64,000 nt of DNA from Hydrogenophaga sp. (GCF_025699295.1 NZ_JAILWB010000007.1:158879-222878), one strand, 5' to 3'. Positions 47,426 to 57,978 are shown, counted from the stretch's first letter. The notes: a model not told the origin generated them from the letters alone. Numbers and translations: made by a program.

Positions 47426-50400
47426 ATGCCCAAAAGAACCGACATACAAACCGTCCTCATCATCGGCGCCGGCCCGATCATCATCGGTCAGGCCTGCGAG
47501 TTCGACTACTCTGGCGTGCAGGCCTGCAAGGCACTGCGCGAAGAGGGCTACCGGGTGGTGCTGATCAACAGCAACCCGGCAACCATCATGACCGACCCGG
47601 CCACGGCCGACGTCACCTACATCGAACCCATCACCTGGCAGACGGTCGAGAAGATCATCGCCAGGGAGCGCCCGCTGACTCCCGGTGGCTTCGCGATCCT
47701 GCCCACCATGGGTGGCCAGACCGCACTGAACTGCGCGCTCGATCTGTGGCGCCACGGCGTGCTGGAGAAGCACGACGTGGAGCTGATCGGCGCCACGCCC
47801 GAGGCGATCGACAAGGCCGAGGACCGCCTGAAGTTCAAGGACGCCATGACGAAGATCGGTCTGGGCTCGGCGCGCTCGGGCATCGCGCACAGCATGGAAG
47901 AGGCCTGGGGTGTGCAGAAGACGGTGGGCTTTCCCGTGGTGATCCGCCCCAGCTTCACGCTGGGCGGCACCGGTGGTGGCATCGCCTACAACCCGGAAGA
48001 GTTCGAGACCATCTGCAAGCGCGGCCTCGAAGCCTCGCCCACCAACGAGCTGCTGATCGAGGAGTCGCTGCTGGGCTGGAAAGAGTACGAGATGGAGGTG
48101 GTGCGCGACAAGGCGGACAACTGCATCATCGTGTGCTCGATCGAGAACCTGGACCCGATGGGGGTGCATACCGGTGACTCGATCACCGTGGCGCCGGCCC
48201 AGACGCTGACCGACAAGGAATACCAGATCCTGCGCAACGCTTCGCTGGCCGTGCTGCGCGAGATCGGCGTGGACACAGGCGGCTCCAACGTTCAGTTCTC
48301 CATCAACCCGAAGGACGGCCGCATGGTCGTCATCGAGATGAACCCGCGTGTCTCGCGCTCCTCGGCGCTGGCTTCCAAAGCCACGGGTTTTCCGATTGCC
48401 AAGGTCGCGGCCAAGCTGGCCGTCGGCTATACGCTGGACGAGCTGCGCAACGAGATCACCGGGGGCGCCACGCCGGCGAGCTTCGAGCCGAGCATCGACT
48501 ACGTGGTCACCAAGATCCCGCGATTTGCGTTCGAGAAATTCCCTACCGCCGACAGCCGCCTGACCACGCAGATGAAGAGCGTGGGCGAGGTCATGGCCAT
48601 GGGGCGCACCTTCCAGGAGTCCTTCCAGAAGGCCCTGCGTGGCCTGGAGGTCGGCGTGGACGGCATGAACGAAAAGACGCAGGACCGCGAGACGCTCGAG
48701 CGAGAGCTCGGCGAGCCTGGCCCGGACCGCATCTGGTACGTGGGAGACGCCTTCGCCGCCGGCTGGACGATGGAGGAGGTGCACCAGTTCACCAAGATCG
48801 ATCCCTGGTTCCTGGTGCAGATTGAAGAGATCGTGAAGATCGAACTGGCGCTGGAGAAGACCAGCCTGGACGCCATTGACACGGAGACGCTGCGTGGCCT
48901 GAAGAAAAAAGGTTTCTCGGACCGCCGCCTGGCCAAGCTGCTCAAGACCAACGATCAGGCCGTGCGCGAGCGCCGCGTTGCGGAGAACATCCGTCCGGTC
49001 TACAAGCGCGTGGACACCTGCGCCGCCGAGTTCGCCACCGATACCGCTTATCTGTACTCCACCTACGAAGGCCATGGGGACGGTGAGTGCGAAGCCGAGC
49101 CGACGAACAACAAGAAGATCATGGTGCTGGGCGGTGGCCCCAACCGCATCGGCCAAGGCATCGAGTTCGATTACTGCTGCGTGCACGCCGCGCTCGCCAT
49201 GCGTGAAGATGGCTACGAGACCATCATGGTCAACTGCAATCCCGAGACCGTATCGACCGACTACGACACCAGCGACCGCCTTTACTTCGAGCCGCTCACC
49301 CTGGAAGACGTGCTGGAGATCGTCGACAAGGAAAAGCCCCTGGGCGTGATCGTGCAGTACGGTGGACAGACGCCGCTCAAGCTCGCGCTCGGCCTGGAGG
49401 CTGCGGGCGTTCCCATCATCGGGACCAGCCCGGACATGATCGACGCGGCCGAAGACCGCGAGCGTTTCCAGCAATTGCTGCACGCGCTGGGCCTGCGCCA
49501 GCCGCCCAACGCCACCGCGCGCGCCGAGCCCGAAGCGCTGGAGAAAGCCGCCGCACTGGGTTACCCGTTGGTGGTGCGTCCGAGCTATGTGCTGGGCGGG
49601 CGGGCGATGGAGATCGTGCACGAGCAGCGCGACCTTGAGCGCTACATGCGCGAAGCGGTCAAGGTCAGCCACGACTCGCCCGTACTGCTGGACCGCTTCC
49701 TCAACGACGCGATCGAGTGCGATGTGGATGCAGTGCGCGACCACACTGGCCGTGTGTTCATCGGCGGCGTGATGGAACACATCGAGCAGGCTGGCGTGCA
49801 CAGTGGTGACTCCGCGTGCTCGCTGCCCCCGTATTACCTGAGCAAGGCCACGGTGGACGAGCTCAAGCGACAGACCGCAGCCATGGCAGAAGGCCTGAAC
49901 GTTATCGGTTTGATGAACGTGCAGTTCGCGATCCAGGAGGTGGAGGAGAACGGGGTGAAGAAAGACCTGATCTTCGTCCTCGAAGTGAATCCGCGCGCCT
50001 CGCGCACGGTGCCCTTCGTTTCCAAGGCCACCGGCATTCAACTCGCCAAGGTCGCGGCGCGCTGCATGGCCGGCCAATCGCTCGACGCGCAAGGCATTGG
50101 CGCCGAAGTCACACCGCCGTACTTCAGCGTCAAGGAAGCGGTGTTCCCGTTCGTGAAGTTCCCGGGCGTGGACACCATCCTTGGCCCAGAGATGAAGTCC
50201 ACCGGCGAGGTGATGGGCGTGGGCAAAACCTTTGGCGAGGCCTTTGTCAAAAGTCAGCTGGGCGCGGGCACGCGCCTGCCCACGTCCGGCAAGGTGTTCC
50301 TTACCGTCAAGAACGGCGACAAGCCGCGTGCGGTCGAGATCGCCCGGGAGTTGGTTGCCATGGGCTTCGAGCTGGTCGCCACGCGAGGCACGGCTGCGGC

Positions 50401-50683
50401 GATCGACGCCGCCGGCATTGCCGTGCAGACGGTCAACAAGGTCACCGAGGGCCGCCCGCACATCGTCGACGCGCTCAAGAACGGCGATATTGTGCTGGTG
50501 ATCAACACCGTGGAGGAGCGCCGCAACGCCATCGCCGACTCGCGTGCGATCCGCACCTCTGCGCTGCTGGCGCGTGTCACCACCTTCACCACCATCGCCG
50601 GCGCGGAAGCCGCGGTGGAAGGCATGAAGTACCTGGACAGCCTGGGCGTGATCTCGGTGCAGGAGATGCACGCGCAGCTCTGA
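47426..50683 (+). CDS. carB: Carbamoyl-phosphate synthase large subunit
   Basis: 1085 residues, normal length. Two homologous synthetase halves. The first has [20 protein letters not shown] and the carboxyphosphate ATP-grasp site ([20 protein letters not shown]). The second has [20 protein letters not shown] and [17 protein letters not shown]. The final ~140 residues are the MGS-like allosteric domain ([20 protein letters not shown]), which in the E. coli enzyme binds UMP and ornithine. Separated from carA by 24 bases. Confidence 0.99.
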   Translation: MPKRTDIQTVLIIGAGPIIIGQACEFDYSGVQACKALREEGYRVVLINSNPATIMTDPATADVTYIEPITWQTVEKIIARERPLTPGGFAILPTMGGQTALNCALDLWRHGVLEKHDVELIGATPEAIDKAEDRLKFKDAMTKIGLGSARSGIAHSMEEAWGVQKTVGFPVVIRPSFTLGGTGGGIAYNPEEFETICKRGLEASPTNELLIEESLLGWKEYEMEVVRDKADNCIIVCSIENLDPMGVHTGDSITVAPAQTLTDKEYQILRNASLAVLREIGVDTGGSNVQFSINPKDGRMVVIEMNPRVSRSSALASKATGFPIAKVAAKLAVGYTLDELRNEITGGATPASFEPSIDYVVTKIPRFAFEKFPTADSRLTTQMKSVGEVMAMGRTFQESFQKALRGLEVGVDGMNEKTQDRETLERELGEPGPDRIWYVGDAFAAGWTMEEVHQFTKIDPWFLVQIEEIVKIELALEKTSLDAIDTETLRGLKKKGFSDRRLAKLLKTNDQAVRERRVAENIRPVYKRVDTCAAEFATDTAYLYSTYEGHGDGECEAEPTNNKKIMVLGGGPNRIGQGIEFDYCCVHAALAMREDGYETIMVNCNPETVSTDYDTSDRLYFEPLTLEDVLEIVDKEKPLGVIVQYGGQTPLKLALGLEAAGVPIIGTSPDMIDAAEDRERFQQLLHALGLRQPPNATARAEPEALEKAAALGYPLVVRPSYVLGGRAMEIVHEQRDLERYMREAVKVSHDSPVLLDRFLNDAIECDVDAVRDHTGRVFIGGVMEHIEQAGVHSGDSACSLPPYYLSKATVDELKRQTAAMAEGLNVIGLMNVQFAIQEVEENGVKKDLIFVLEVNPRASRTVPFVSKATGIQLAKVAARCMAGQSLDAQGIGAEVTPPYFSVKEAVFPFVKFPGVDTILGPEMKSTGEVMGVGKTFGEAFVKSQLGAGTRLPTSGKVFLTVKNGDKPRAVEIARELVAMGFELVATRGTAAAIDAAGIAVQTVNKVTEGRPHIVDALKNGDIVLVINTVEERRNAIADSRAIRTSALLARVTTFTTIAGAEAAVEGMKYLDSLGVISVQEMHAQL

Positions 50684-50768
50684 GCCTGTCCCTGGTGGCC
50701 CGCCGACCATCCGGTCTGCGGGTTTGCTCCAACGCCGGGCGTCAGGTGCGCGCGCTACATTGCGGCCC

Positions 50769-51743
50769 ATGAACATGGGCCAATTTCCTGATCGCGGCAT
50801 TGCACGCAGCTGGTCCACCGAGCGGGTGGCCGCGTCGCAGCGGCTTGACTACTGGGTCGGTGCCATTTGCGAAGCGTTCCTGGAAATGGACTGCAGCTCC
50901 CGGCAGGCCCCAGTCTTTGAAGGGCAGTTGACGAGTGTGGACGCCGGGGCTCTTTCGTTCAACCAGGTCGAGGCTTCGACACAGGACGTCTACCGTACCC
51001 GTGCCGGCATTGCGCGCAGCGCGCAGCATCCGTTCTACCTGATCACACAGCGCGAGACGCCCTGGCACGTGCGACAGGGTGGCCATCGGGTGGGGCTTCG
51101 GCCAGGTGATGCCGTGTTGGTCGATTCGGCCCAGTTGTACGAGCTGCATTTCCCGGAATCGGTCACGGTGATGTCCATCCAGCTGCCACGCGCCTGGGTC
51201 GGGCAATGGCTGGCCAGAGTGGACGACCCCCTGCCACGCGTGGCGGGGCGCGATCAGGGCTGGGGACGCGCCCTGTCAGGGCTGACCCTGCAGTTTGCGC
51301 ACGAGCCGCTGCTGGCGGCGCATTACCCGGCAGACCTGCTGAGCGATCAGCTCGGTGCCATGCTCGCTGCGGCGATGGAACCGCAGGAGGTCAAGGCCAC
51401 GCCGGCTGCGCACGACCTGCTGACGCGGGCACGGCGCCTGCTGCAGGAGCGCCTTGACGTCCCCGGTCTCGCTGCGGCAGGGGTGGCCGCAGAATTGGGC
51501 GTTTCCGCTCGCACGCTGCACCGGGCTCTGGCGGCAGGCGCCACCAGTTTCGCGCTGGAACTGCGGCGGCTGCGGCTGTTGCGTGCCGCGCAACTGCTGG
51601 CGCAGCCCCGGTTGTCCGGTGTCACGGTGGCCGAACTGGGGCGCCGCTGCGGCTTTGCGGACGCCTCGCATTTCGTGCGCGAGTTCCAGCGCCAGTTCGG
51701 CACCACGCCCGCGCGCTGGCGCCGCCAACGCCTGTCGCACTGA
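50769..51743 (+). CDS. AraC-family transcriptional regulator
   Basis: 324 residues from the ATG at 50769 (a second ATG is two codons later). N-terminal domain (about 1-200) is of the AraC-binding-like type common to AraC/XylS regulators with FYLITQRETPWHVRQGGHRV and LRPGDAVLVDSAQLYELHFP. The C-terminal double helix-turn-helix spans about 225-320: GVAAELGVSARTLHRALAAG, then VAELGRRCGFADASHFVREF and the closing RQFGTTPARWR. It precedes an alpha/beta hydrolase gene that could be its target (inference). Confidence 0.9.
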   Translation: MNMGQFPDRGIARSWSTERVAASQRLDYWVGAICEAFLEMDCSSRQAPVFEGQLTSVDAGALSFNQVEASTQDVYRTRAGIARSAQHPFYLITQRETPWHVRQGGHRVGLRPGDAVLVDSAQLYELHFPESVTVMSIQLPRAWVGQWLARVDDPLPRVAGRDQGWGRALSGLTLQFAHEPLLAAHYPADLLSDQLGAMLAAAMEPQEVKATPAAHDLLTRARRLLQERLDVPGLAAAGVAAELGVSARTLHRALAAGATSFALELRRLRLLRAAQLLAQPRLSGVTVAELGRRCGFADASHFVREFQRQFGTTPARWRRQRLSH

Positions 51744-51872
51744 GGTCCTGAGCCTGACACGCCCGGGCCATCCCGGTGGCACTGGCAGGCCATTTCTCCC
51801 GCCTACGCCTGCATATGCTTTTCCCCGGTGTCCCGACCTCCTGTCGGGGCCGACAACCCGAGGAGACAAACC

Positions 51873-52601
51873 ATGGCAGATACCTATGTGCTGGTGCACG
51901 GAGCCTGGCACACCGGCGCGGAGATGGAGCCGGTTGCCCGGCACCTGCGCGAGCGTGGCCACGTTGTGCATTGCCCCACGTTGGCTGGCAATCGCGCCGG
52001 CGACGACCGTGCCACGATCGGCCTGAGCGAGGCCGCCCAGTCGCTGGTGGACTACCTGGTGCAAAACGACCTGCGCGGTGTTCGCCTGACGGGTCACAGC
52101 TATGGCGGCATGGTCATCAGCAAGGCCGCCGACGTGGTGCCCGAGCGCATTGCGCGCCTGGTGTACTGGAACGCCTTCGTGCCTCTGAACGGCGAGTGCC
52201 TCAACGACATGGTGCCGCCGCACTACAAAGCCCTGTTCGACGGGATTGCCGCGGCGAACGGGAACGCGGTGATGCTGCCGTACCCGATCTGGCGTGAAGC
52301 CTTCATCAACGACGCCGACGCGGCCCTTGCGCAACGCGCCTTCGATTCGCTCAACCTCCAGCCTTACAAAACCTTCACCGAGCCAGTTCGATTGCAGAAC
52401 GAGCTGGCGAACATGCCCATGGGAAAAAGCTATCTGCTGTGCACCGAAGACACGGCGATGCCACACAGCCATCCCTGGCACCCGCGGTTGTCAGAGCGGC
52501 TGGGCCTGTACCGCCTGGTGGCCTGCCAGGGCAGCCACGAGCTGTGTTTCACCAACCCCGAATTGCTGGCGCGCAAGATCGAGGAAGCCGGGCGCGATTG
52601 A
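51873..52601 (+). CDS. Alpha/beta hydrolase
   Basis: 242 residues from an ATG with an AGGAG site. YVLVHGAWHTGAEMEPVARH at the start, GVRLTGHSYGGMVISKAADV with nucleophile Ser76, and ACQGSHELCFTNPELLARKI at the end holding the catalytic His. The short cap region and the HGAWH start resemble small plant-type (salicylate esterase/HNL-like) alpha/beta hydrolases. Substrate unknown. A 6-bp stem CCCGAC/GTCGGG (51832-51848) lies just before the ribosome-binding site. Confidence 0.85.
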   Translation: MADTYVLVHGAWHTGAEMEPVARHLRERGHVVHCPTLAGNRAGDDRATIGLSEAAQSLVDYLVQNDLRGVRLTGHSYGGMVISKAADVVPERIARLVYWNAFVPLNGECLNDMVPPHYKALFDGIAAANGNAVMLPYPIWREAFINDADAALAQRAFDSLNLQPYKTFTEPVRLQNELANMPMGKSYLLCTEDTAMPHSHPWHPRLSERLGLYRLVACQGSHELCFTNPELLARKIEEAGRD

Positions 52602-52616
52602 GGCGTCTTCGCCGGC

Positions 52617-52645
52617 TTGGGCGACGGATTCTTTCGCGGCATAAT
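52617..52645 (+). promoter_or_regulatory. Candidate sigma-70 promoter of greA
   Basis: TTGGGC (52617-52622), 17-base spacer, CATAAT (52640-52645). Start near 52652, leaving a leader of about 80 nt before the greA GTG. Confidence 0.6.
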
Positions 52646-52659
52646 GGCTTTTCATGAAC

Positions 52660-52694
52660 ACCGCCGAGCGGCAACGCCCGGCGGTTTGCTTTTG
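52660..52694 (+). terminator. Terminator-like hairpin in the greA leader
   Basis: Outer stem ACCGCCG/CGGCGGT, inner stem GCG/CGC closed by a GCAA tetraloop, then TTTGCTTTTG. It lies downstream of the candidate greA promoter, so it may attenuate greA rather than only end the upstream hydrolase gene. The T-run is interrupted by GC, so termination is probably partial. Confidence 0.6.
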
Positions 52695-52733
52695 TGCCGG
52701 CGAAGCGCCGCATGTCTGTAGGAGAACGTCACC

Positions 52734-53210
52734 GTGGCCACCATTCCGATCACCAAACGCGGCGCAGAGAAGCTCAAGGAAGAGCTCAACCGCCTCAAGA
52801 CCGTGGACCGCCCCTGGGTGATCAACGCGATCGCCGAGGCGCGCGCGCAGGGGGACCTGAGCGAGAACGCCGAATACGACGCCGCCAAGGACCGCCAGGG
52901 CTTCATCGAAGGCCGCATTGCCGAGATCGAGGGCAAGCTCTCCGCCGCCCAGATCATCGACCCCGCAACGCTGGATGCGGGCGGACGCGTGGTGTTCGGT
53001 GCCACGGTGGAGCTGGAGGACGAGGACAGCGGCGCCGCCGTCACCTACCAGATCGTGGGCGAGGACGAGGCCGACCTCAAGCTGGGCCTCGTCAACATCA
53101 GCAGCCCGATTGCGCGCGCGCTGATCGGCAAGGAGGAGGGCGACGTGGCCGAAGTGCAGGCGCCGGGCGGCGTGCGGCACTACGAAATCGTGGCAGTGCG
53201 CTACGCCTGA
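52734..53210 (+). CDS. greA: Transcription elongation factor GreA
   Basis: 158 residues from a GTG with an AGGAGA site. Rescues backtracked RNA polymerase by stimulating transcript cleavage. N-terminal coiled coil [18 protein letters not shown] with the acidic tip Asp41/Glu44 in [19 protein letters not shown]-terminal FKBP-like domain with [20 protein letters not shown] and the ending YEIVAVRYA. Its stop overlaps the next ATG by one base. Confidence 0.98.
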   Translation: MATIPITKRGAEKLKEELNRLKTVDRPWVINAIAEARAQGDLSENAEYDAAKDRQGFIEGRIAEIEGKLSAAQIIDPATLDAGGRVVFGATVELEDEDSGAAVTYQIVGEDEADLKLGLVNISSPIARALIGKEEGDVAEVQAPGGVRHYEIVAVRYA

Positions 53211-53650
53211 TGCCGTCGCAACGCCTTGCTGTCATCGTCGCCGCGCTGTGGTGGGGCGGCATCAGCGCATTGAGTTTTCTGGCCGTGCCGCTGCTGTTCG
53301 CCAGCCTGGGCAGCCCGGCCGTTGCCGGGCCTGTGGCGGCCCGCATTTTCAGCCTGCAGTGCTGGGCGGGGCTGGTGCTCGGCATGGCCCTGTTGGTGAT
53401 CCTGCGCCGGTGGCGTGGTGAGACGGGCTCGTCCATTTCTGCATCCGCACTCACCACCATGGGCTTTGTGCTGTTCGCCATGCTGCTTGCCCTGCTGCAG
53501 GAGTTTGGCGTGGCTCAGAACATCGTCACCGCGCGCGCCAGCGGCGGCAACCTGCGCCTGTGGCATGGCGTGGGATCGGCGATGGTGCTGGGACAGTGGT
53601 TGTGCGCGGGCGCGGTGCTCTGGCGTTTGAGCGCGCCGCGCCCGGCCTAG
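53210..53650 (+). CDS. DUF4149-like integral membrane protein
   Basis: 146 residues with four membrane segments: about 5-27 ([20 protein letters not shown]), 44-64 ([15 protein letters not shown]), 80-100 ([15 protein letters not shown]) and 118-140 ([20 protein letters not shown]). The layout and the N-terminal [18 protein letters not shown] fit the DUF4149 family often found beside greA and carB in Burkholderiales. No function is known. Translationally coupled to greA (TGATG) and convergent with folD over a shared CTAG. Confidence 0.75.
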   Translation: MPSQRLAVIVAALWWGGISALSFLAVPLLFASLGSPAVAGPVAARIFSLQCWAGLVLGMALLVILRRWRGETGSSISASALTTMGFVLFAMLLALLQEFGVAQNIVTARASGGNLRLWHGVGSAMVLGQWLCAGAVLWRLSAPRPA

Positions 53651-54498
53651 GCGACGAGCCGCTCTGCCGATTCGAGTGTATTGACCATCAGCATGGTGAT
53701 GGTCATGGGTCCCACGCCCCCGGGCACCGGGGAGATCCAGCCGGCCACTTCCTTCACGCCGTCGAAGTCCACGTCGCCGCAGAGTTTGCCTTCGTCATTG
53801 CGGTTCATGCCGACGTCGAGCACCACCGCACCGGGTTTGACCATGTCGGCCGTGAGCACATTGCGCTTGCCCACTGCGGCCACGATGACGTCGGCCTGCA
53901 GGGTCATGGCCTTCAGGTCCCGCGTGCCGCTGTGGCAGATGGTGACCGTGGCGTTCTGTTGCAGCAGCATCAGCGCCATCGGCTTGCCGACGATGTTGCT
54001 GCGCCCGATCACCACAGCATGTTTGCCCTTGAGTTGGTAGCCGACGCTCTCGAGCATCTTCATGCAGCCGTAGGGCGTGCAAGGCCAGAAGCCCGGCATG
54101 CCCGTCATGAGGGCGCCAGCGCTGGCGATGTGGAAGCCGTCCACGTCCTTGGCGGGCGAAATGGCTTCGATGACCTTCTGCGCATCGATGTGCGCGGGCA
54201 GGGGCAATTGAACCAGGATGCCGTGGATCGAGGCGTCGCGGTTCAGCGCGTCCACTCGCGCCAGCAGCTCGTTCTCGCTCAACGTGGCCGGCCAGCGCTC
54301 AAGCACCGAGTGCATGCCGGTGTCCTCGCAGGCCTTGACCTTGTTGCGCACGTAGACCTGCGACGCGGGGTTGTCGCCCACCAGAATCACCGCAAGGCCC
54401 GGTGTGATTCCCTTGGCCTTGAGCGCGGCGACACGCGCACTGACGTCGGCGCGGAGCTGGCGGGAGAGGGCGTTACCGTCGATGAGCTGGGCGGTCAT
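53647..54498 (-). CDS. folD: Bifunctional methylenetetrahydrofolate dehydrogenase / cyclohydrolase
   Basis: 283 residues. Makes 10-formyl-THF through two steps in one-carbon metabolism. Seen: [20 protein letters not shown], the catalytic region [20 protein letters not shown] with the conserved Lys, [20 protein letters not shown], and [20 protein letters not shown] for NADP binding, ending [17 protein letters not shown]. Its TAG shares the palindrome CTAG with the stop of the convergent membrane-protein gene. Confidence 0.98.
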   Translation of the reverse strand: MTAQLIDGNALSRQLRADVSARVAALKAKGITPGLAVILVGDNPASQVYVRNKVKACEDTGMHSVLERWPATLSENELLARVDALNRDASIHGILVQLPLPAHIDAQKVIEAISPAKDVDGFHIASAGALMTGMPGFWPCTPYGCMKMLESVGYQLKGKHAVVIGRSNIVGKPMALMLLQQNATVTICHSGTRDLKAMTLQADVIVAAVGKRNVLTADMVKPGAVVLDVGMNRNDEGKLCGDVDFDGVKEVAGWISPVPGGVGPMTITMLMVNTLESAERLVA

Positions 54499-54584
54499 GG
54501 TTGTTGGGCGTGGAGGAAGGAGTGGTGAGCGTGTTCGGGGTCACGCACAACGCACAACGCCGAACGCTCAACGGCGACGAGGCT

Positions 54585-55211
54585 TCAGGCTTTGGCTGGC
54601 GTTTGTCCGAGCGCTATCTTGAGCAGGTCGGCCACCGTGTTGGCGCCGAGCTTTTCCATGATGTTGGCCCGGTGGGCCTCCACCGTCTTGATGCTGATGC
54701 CCAGGTCGTCGGCGATCTGCTTGTTCAGGCGGCCGGCAACGATGCGTTCAAGCACCTGGGCTTCGCGGCTGGTGAGTTTGGAGAGCAGGGCATCGCGGCT
54801 GACGGCCTGCTGGTGGGTGGCGAAGGCCTCGCGCGCATGTTCGAGCATGCGCTCGACCAGGGCCACCAACTGGTCTTCCTTGAACGGTTTCTGGATGAAG
54901 TCCAGCGCACCCTTCTTCATCGATTCCACCGCCATGGGCACGTCGCCGTGGCCTGTGATGAATACGATCGGCAGGGGGGACTGGCGTTCGATCAGGCGTT
55001 CCTGCAGCTCCATGCCGGTCATGCCGCCCATGCGGATGTCAGCGATCAGGCAGGCCACTTCGCGTGCGTCGTAGCGGCTGAGAAAGGCTTCGGCCGATTC
55101 GAAGCAGCGGACCCGGAAGTCCTTGCCTTCGAGCAGCCATTGCAGAGAGTCGCGCACCGCCTCGTCGTCATCGACCACGTAGACGCTGCCTTTTTTGGGG
55201 ATCAAACTCAT
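54585..55211 (-). CDS. FixJ/LuxR-type response regulator
   Basis: 208 residues from the ATG at 55211, four bases inside the sensor kinase gene (ATGA). Receiver domain: VYVVDDDEAVRDSLQWLLEG, phospho-acceptor Asp58 in CLIADIRMGGMTG, FITGHGDVPMAVESMKKGAL and Lys in FIQKPFKEDQLV. The C-terminal LuxR helix-turn-helix is LTSREAQVLERIVAGRLNKQ and IADDLGISIKTVEAHRANIM. The pair is divergent from aceE; a role in controlling aceEF-lpdA is possible but not shown. Confidence 0.93.
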   Translation of the reverse strand: MSLIPKKGSVYVVDDDEAVRDSLQWLLEGKDFRVRCFESAEAFLSRYDAREVACLIADIRMGGMTGMELQERLIERQSPLPIVFITGHGDVPMAVESMKKGALDFIQKPFKEDQLVALVERMLEHAREAFATHQQAVSRDALLSKLTSREAQVLERIVAGRLNKQIADDLGISIKTVEAHRANIMEKLGANTVADLLKIALGQTPAKA

Positions 55212-57763
55212 CTCGCTCTTTCTGTGTCCGTCAGCGGCTCTGTGGCGGGCCCAGCCGCGGCGCTGTGGTTCTGCAGCCGCGAGACCACAGGGATCCAGAA
55301 GCTGAAGCAGCAGCCCACCACCTCCTCGCCATTGTAGATGTTCTGTACCTGCATCCTGCCGTGGTGTGACTCGACGATGCTGCGGCACAGCTTGAGACCG
55401 ATGCCCATCCCCTCGCTCTTGGTGCTGTAGAAAGCCTCGTAGATGCGCTCGATCATCTCGTCGGGCACGCCGTTGCCCGAATCGCGCACCGAGAACTCCA
55501 CCACGTCGATCTCGTCCAGACGGCGTGGACCCACGCGCAGCTCGACGTACCGCTCGCCGGGCGCGCGCCCGGCCTGCGCAATGGCCTCGCCCGCGTTCTT
55601 CAGCAGGTTGATCAGCACCTGCTCGATCAGGATCGGGTCGACCATGAGGCTGGGCATGCGCGCGGCCACGTAGGGCGAGAGCCTCACTTGCTGGCGCCGC
55701 AACTCGATGTCGGCCAGCTCGATGGCATTGCTCACCATCTGGGCCACGTCCGACGGACTGGGATTGGGTTCGCTGCGCTTCACGAACGCGCGGATGCGCT
55801 GGATGATCTGGCCGGCGCGCTGTGCCTGGCGGGACGTCTTCTCCAGTGCGCCAAGCAACTCATCGGTGCTGATGCGCTGCTCGCTCAAGCGCGTGATCAT
55901 GCCGTTGCAGTAGTTGGTGATGGCGGTCAGCGGCTGGTTGAGTTCGTGCGCCACGCTCGAGGCCATTTCACCCATCGTGATCAGACGGCTGGCGGTCTGC
56001 GCGCGCTCGGCCTGACGCGATGCCTGGGCCTCGGCATAGCGGCGCGGCGTGATGTCGCTGGCGATCACCATCTGCGCCAGGCGGCCATCCACCCAGGTCA
56101 GGTAGCGCGTGCGCACCTCCAGCCAGCGGTCGAGTTCCTCGACGAACACCTCGGCGTTTTCGGCGCCCGCGTCGGTGAGGGTGTCGGTGGGCATGCCGGC
56201 GAACGAATCGACCGCGTCGCCGTCGTCCGGGCTGGGAGAGGGCTGATTGCCCGCCAGATCGACCAGATGCCGGTGGCCGGCACCGCGGGTGCCGAACCAC
56301 AGGCGGTACATCTTGTTGGCGAACAACATCTCGTCGCTTCCCAGCGGCGCGACGGAGACCGCCGAATCGAGGCTCTCCAGCACGGTGGTGAAACGTTCGT
56401 AGGAGGCCGAGAGTTCCTCTCGAATGCGCTTGGGCTCGGTGATGTCTGTCATCGACGTCATCCAGCCGGTCTGATGACCCTTGGGGTCGATCAACGGCGA
56501 GACGTACATGCGGGCGTCGAAGATGCTGCCATCGCGGCGTTTCACATGCACTTCGAAGCCACCGGGCGTGGAACGGCCGCGCAGTTCGTCCTCCAGGCGG
56601 GCAGCGAGCTGGTCGTGCTCTTCCTCGGGCCAATAGGGGAAGGGCGCGGTGCGGCCCACAAGCTCGCCTTCGGTCCAGCCTGTCATGGAGCAGAAGGCCG
56701 GGTTGACGTAGGTGATGCGCCCCTGCATGTCGAGTGCGCGCATGCCGGTGAGCATGGAGTTCTCCATGGCGCGCCTGAAGTTGGTCTCGGCCACCAGCGC
56801 CTGCTGGGCCTGCACGCGCCGACGGGTGTGCCGCCAGGTTCCGAGCAGCATCCAGACGGTGAGCGCGGACAGCGCACCGATGACCCAGAAGAAGCCACTG
56901 CCCACGATGTCCTGCGAGGTGCGGTAGCCCTGGGCTTTGAGGATCAGGCCGTTGCCCACAGGTGAGACCGGTGCTTCGTGCTCCAGCGGCGGATTGGACC
57001 AGGGCAGCAGGCGCAGCACGGGGGTGGGCGTCTGCAGGTTGCCCGCGAGAACGTGGCCACGATCATCCATCAAGGCCACGGCGTAGCGGGCCATGATCTC
57101 GGGAGGGATGCCGAAGCGCATCAGTCCATCGACCGAATACTCCCCCATGATCGTGCCGGCGAATCGCCCTTGCTCGGTGAACGGCACATGCAGCATCAGC
57201 GTGGCGTTGCGGGGTTCCTCCCCCAGCGGTCGGGAATAGATGGGCTGGCGCAGGTCTCGTGCGAGCTCAAACGAACCATCGGTCTCACCGGGTGAGAGCG
57301 TGCTCCCGACAGGGCGCACCAGGCTCGCAGGCGCGCTGGGGGAGGCGTAGCTGGCCAACACGTTGCGCCGCCCGTCGATCCAGCTGATGGCGAACATCTC
57401 CGGGAACTGACTGACCAGCGACTCCACCTGGAACTCGAACTCGTCGCCTTCGATGTCCTTGTTGCCGACCTCGCGCGCCAGGCGCATGAGTTGCTCCTGG
57501 CGCTCGAGCAGGCGCAGGCGCAGGCGTTGCTGGGCGTATTCGACATCGCGCGTCACCGCCTCCTGCTCGCGCTCCAGTTCCTCGTAGCGAAGGTAGGTGA
57601 TGGCCACCACGATGGCAGAAAGAAAGAGCAGAACCGCCAGCAATGGACCCAGGGTGGCGAAGCGATCCTGACGCGATGGCGGGAGGCGTCGCCACCAGCG
57701 TTTCCACCACACCGCCTTCGGGGGCGATGGGGGCGATGTCTGGGAGTGGGGCTGCGGAATCAT
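55208..57763 (-). CDS. PAS-domain membrane sensor histidine kinase
   Basis: 851 residues. TM1 about 38-58, a periplasmic sensor of about 240 residues, and TM2 about 305-323. PAS-A lies near 335-450 (FRRAMENSMLTGMRALDMQG with YVNPAFCSMTGWTEGELVGR) and PAS-B near 455-580 (FTTVLESLDSAVSVAPLGSD). HisKA is MGEMASSVAHELNQPLTAIT with phospho-His near residue 606, and HATPase_c has INLLKNAGEAIAQAG and GMGIGLKLCRSIVESHHG. The AHELNQPL form and two-TM PAS layout are like DctB/FixL-type kinases. The periplasmic ligand is unknown. Confidence 0.92.
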   Translation of the reverse strand: MIPQPHSQTSPPSPPKAVWWKRWWRRLPPSRQDRFATLGPLLAVLLFLSAIVVAITYLRYEELEREQEAVTRDVEYAQQRLRLRLLERQEQLMRLAREVGNKDIEGDEFEFQVESLVSQFPEMFAISWIDGRRNVLASYASPSAPASLVRPVGSTLSPGETDGSFELARDLRQPIYSRPLGEEPRNATLMLHVPFTEQGRFAGTIMGEYSVDGLMRFGIPPEIMARYAVALMDDRGHVLAGNLQTPTPVLRLLPWSNPPLEHEAPVSPVGNGLILKAQGYRTSQDIVGSGFFWVIGALSALTVWMLLGTWRHTRRRVQAQQALVAETNFRRAMENSMLTGMRALDMQGRITYVNPAFCSMTGWTEGELVGRTAPFPYWPEEEHDQLAARLEDELRGRSTPGGFEVHVKRRDGSIFDARMYVSPLIDPKGHQTGWMTSMTDITEPKRIREELSASYERFTTVLESLDSAVSVAPLGSDEMLFANKMYRLWFGTRGAGHRHLVDLAGNQPSPSPDDGDAVDSFAGMPTDTLTDAGAENAEVFVEELDRWLEVRTRYLTWVDGRLAQMVIASDITPRRYAEAQASRQAERAQTASRLITMGEMASSVAHELNQPLTAITNYCNGMITRLSEQRISTDELLGALEKTSRQAQRAGQIIQRIRAFVKRSEPNPSPSDVAQMVSNAIELADIELRRQQVRLSPYVAARMPSLMVDPILIEQVLINLLKNAGEAIAQAGRAPGERYVELRVGPRRLDEIDVVEFSVRDSGNGVPDEMIERIYEAFYSTKSEGMGIGLKLCRSIVESHHGRMQVQNIYNGEEVVGCCFSFWIPVVSRLQNHSAAAGPATEPLTDTERAR

Positions 57764-57978
57764 GAAACCACGAGTCTACGTGAGCGGGTGCCTCGCAAGT
57801 CCTTGTCACGGCGGAGAAAACCGCAGCCTTCATGGCGTCGTGGCAACGACATGACTTGATTTCAATTTTGTAATATGAAACTAAAAAGCATATGTTGAAA
57901 AACGAAAACTTTTATGGAAGAATCCGTGACACTGCGGAAACACATCCGTAAGCTCGATTCAATCAACAGGAGACAACG
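57764..57978 (+). promoter_or_regulatory. A/T-rich divergent promoter region of aceE and the sensor kinase
   Basis: A 215-base gap that is much more A/T-rich than its surroundings between 57860 and 57920. It contains the inverted repeat ATATG-N11-CATAT (57873-57893), inside TTGTAATATGAAA and GCATATGTTG, which may be an operator. aceE translation follows an AGGAG site. No clear consensus promoter is seen. Confidence 0.45.

Noticed and set aside
47414..50818. Open frame of 1134 codons antisense to carB
   Set aside because: carB is certain on the plus strand; the antisense translation has no domains and biased composition.
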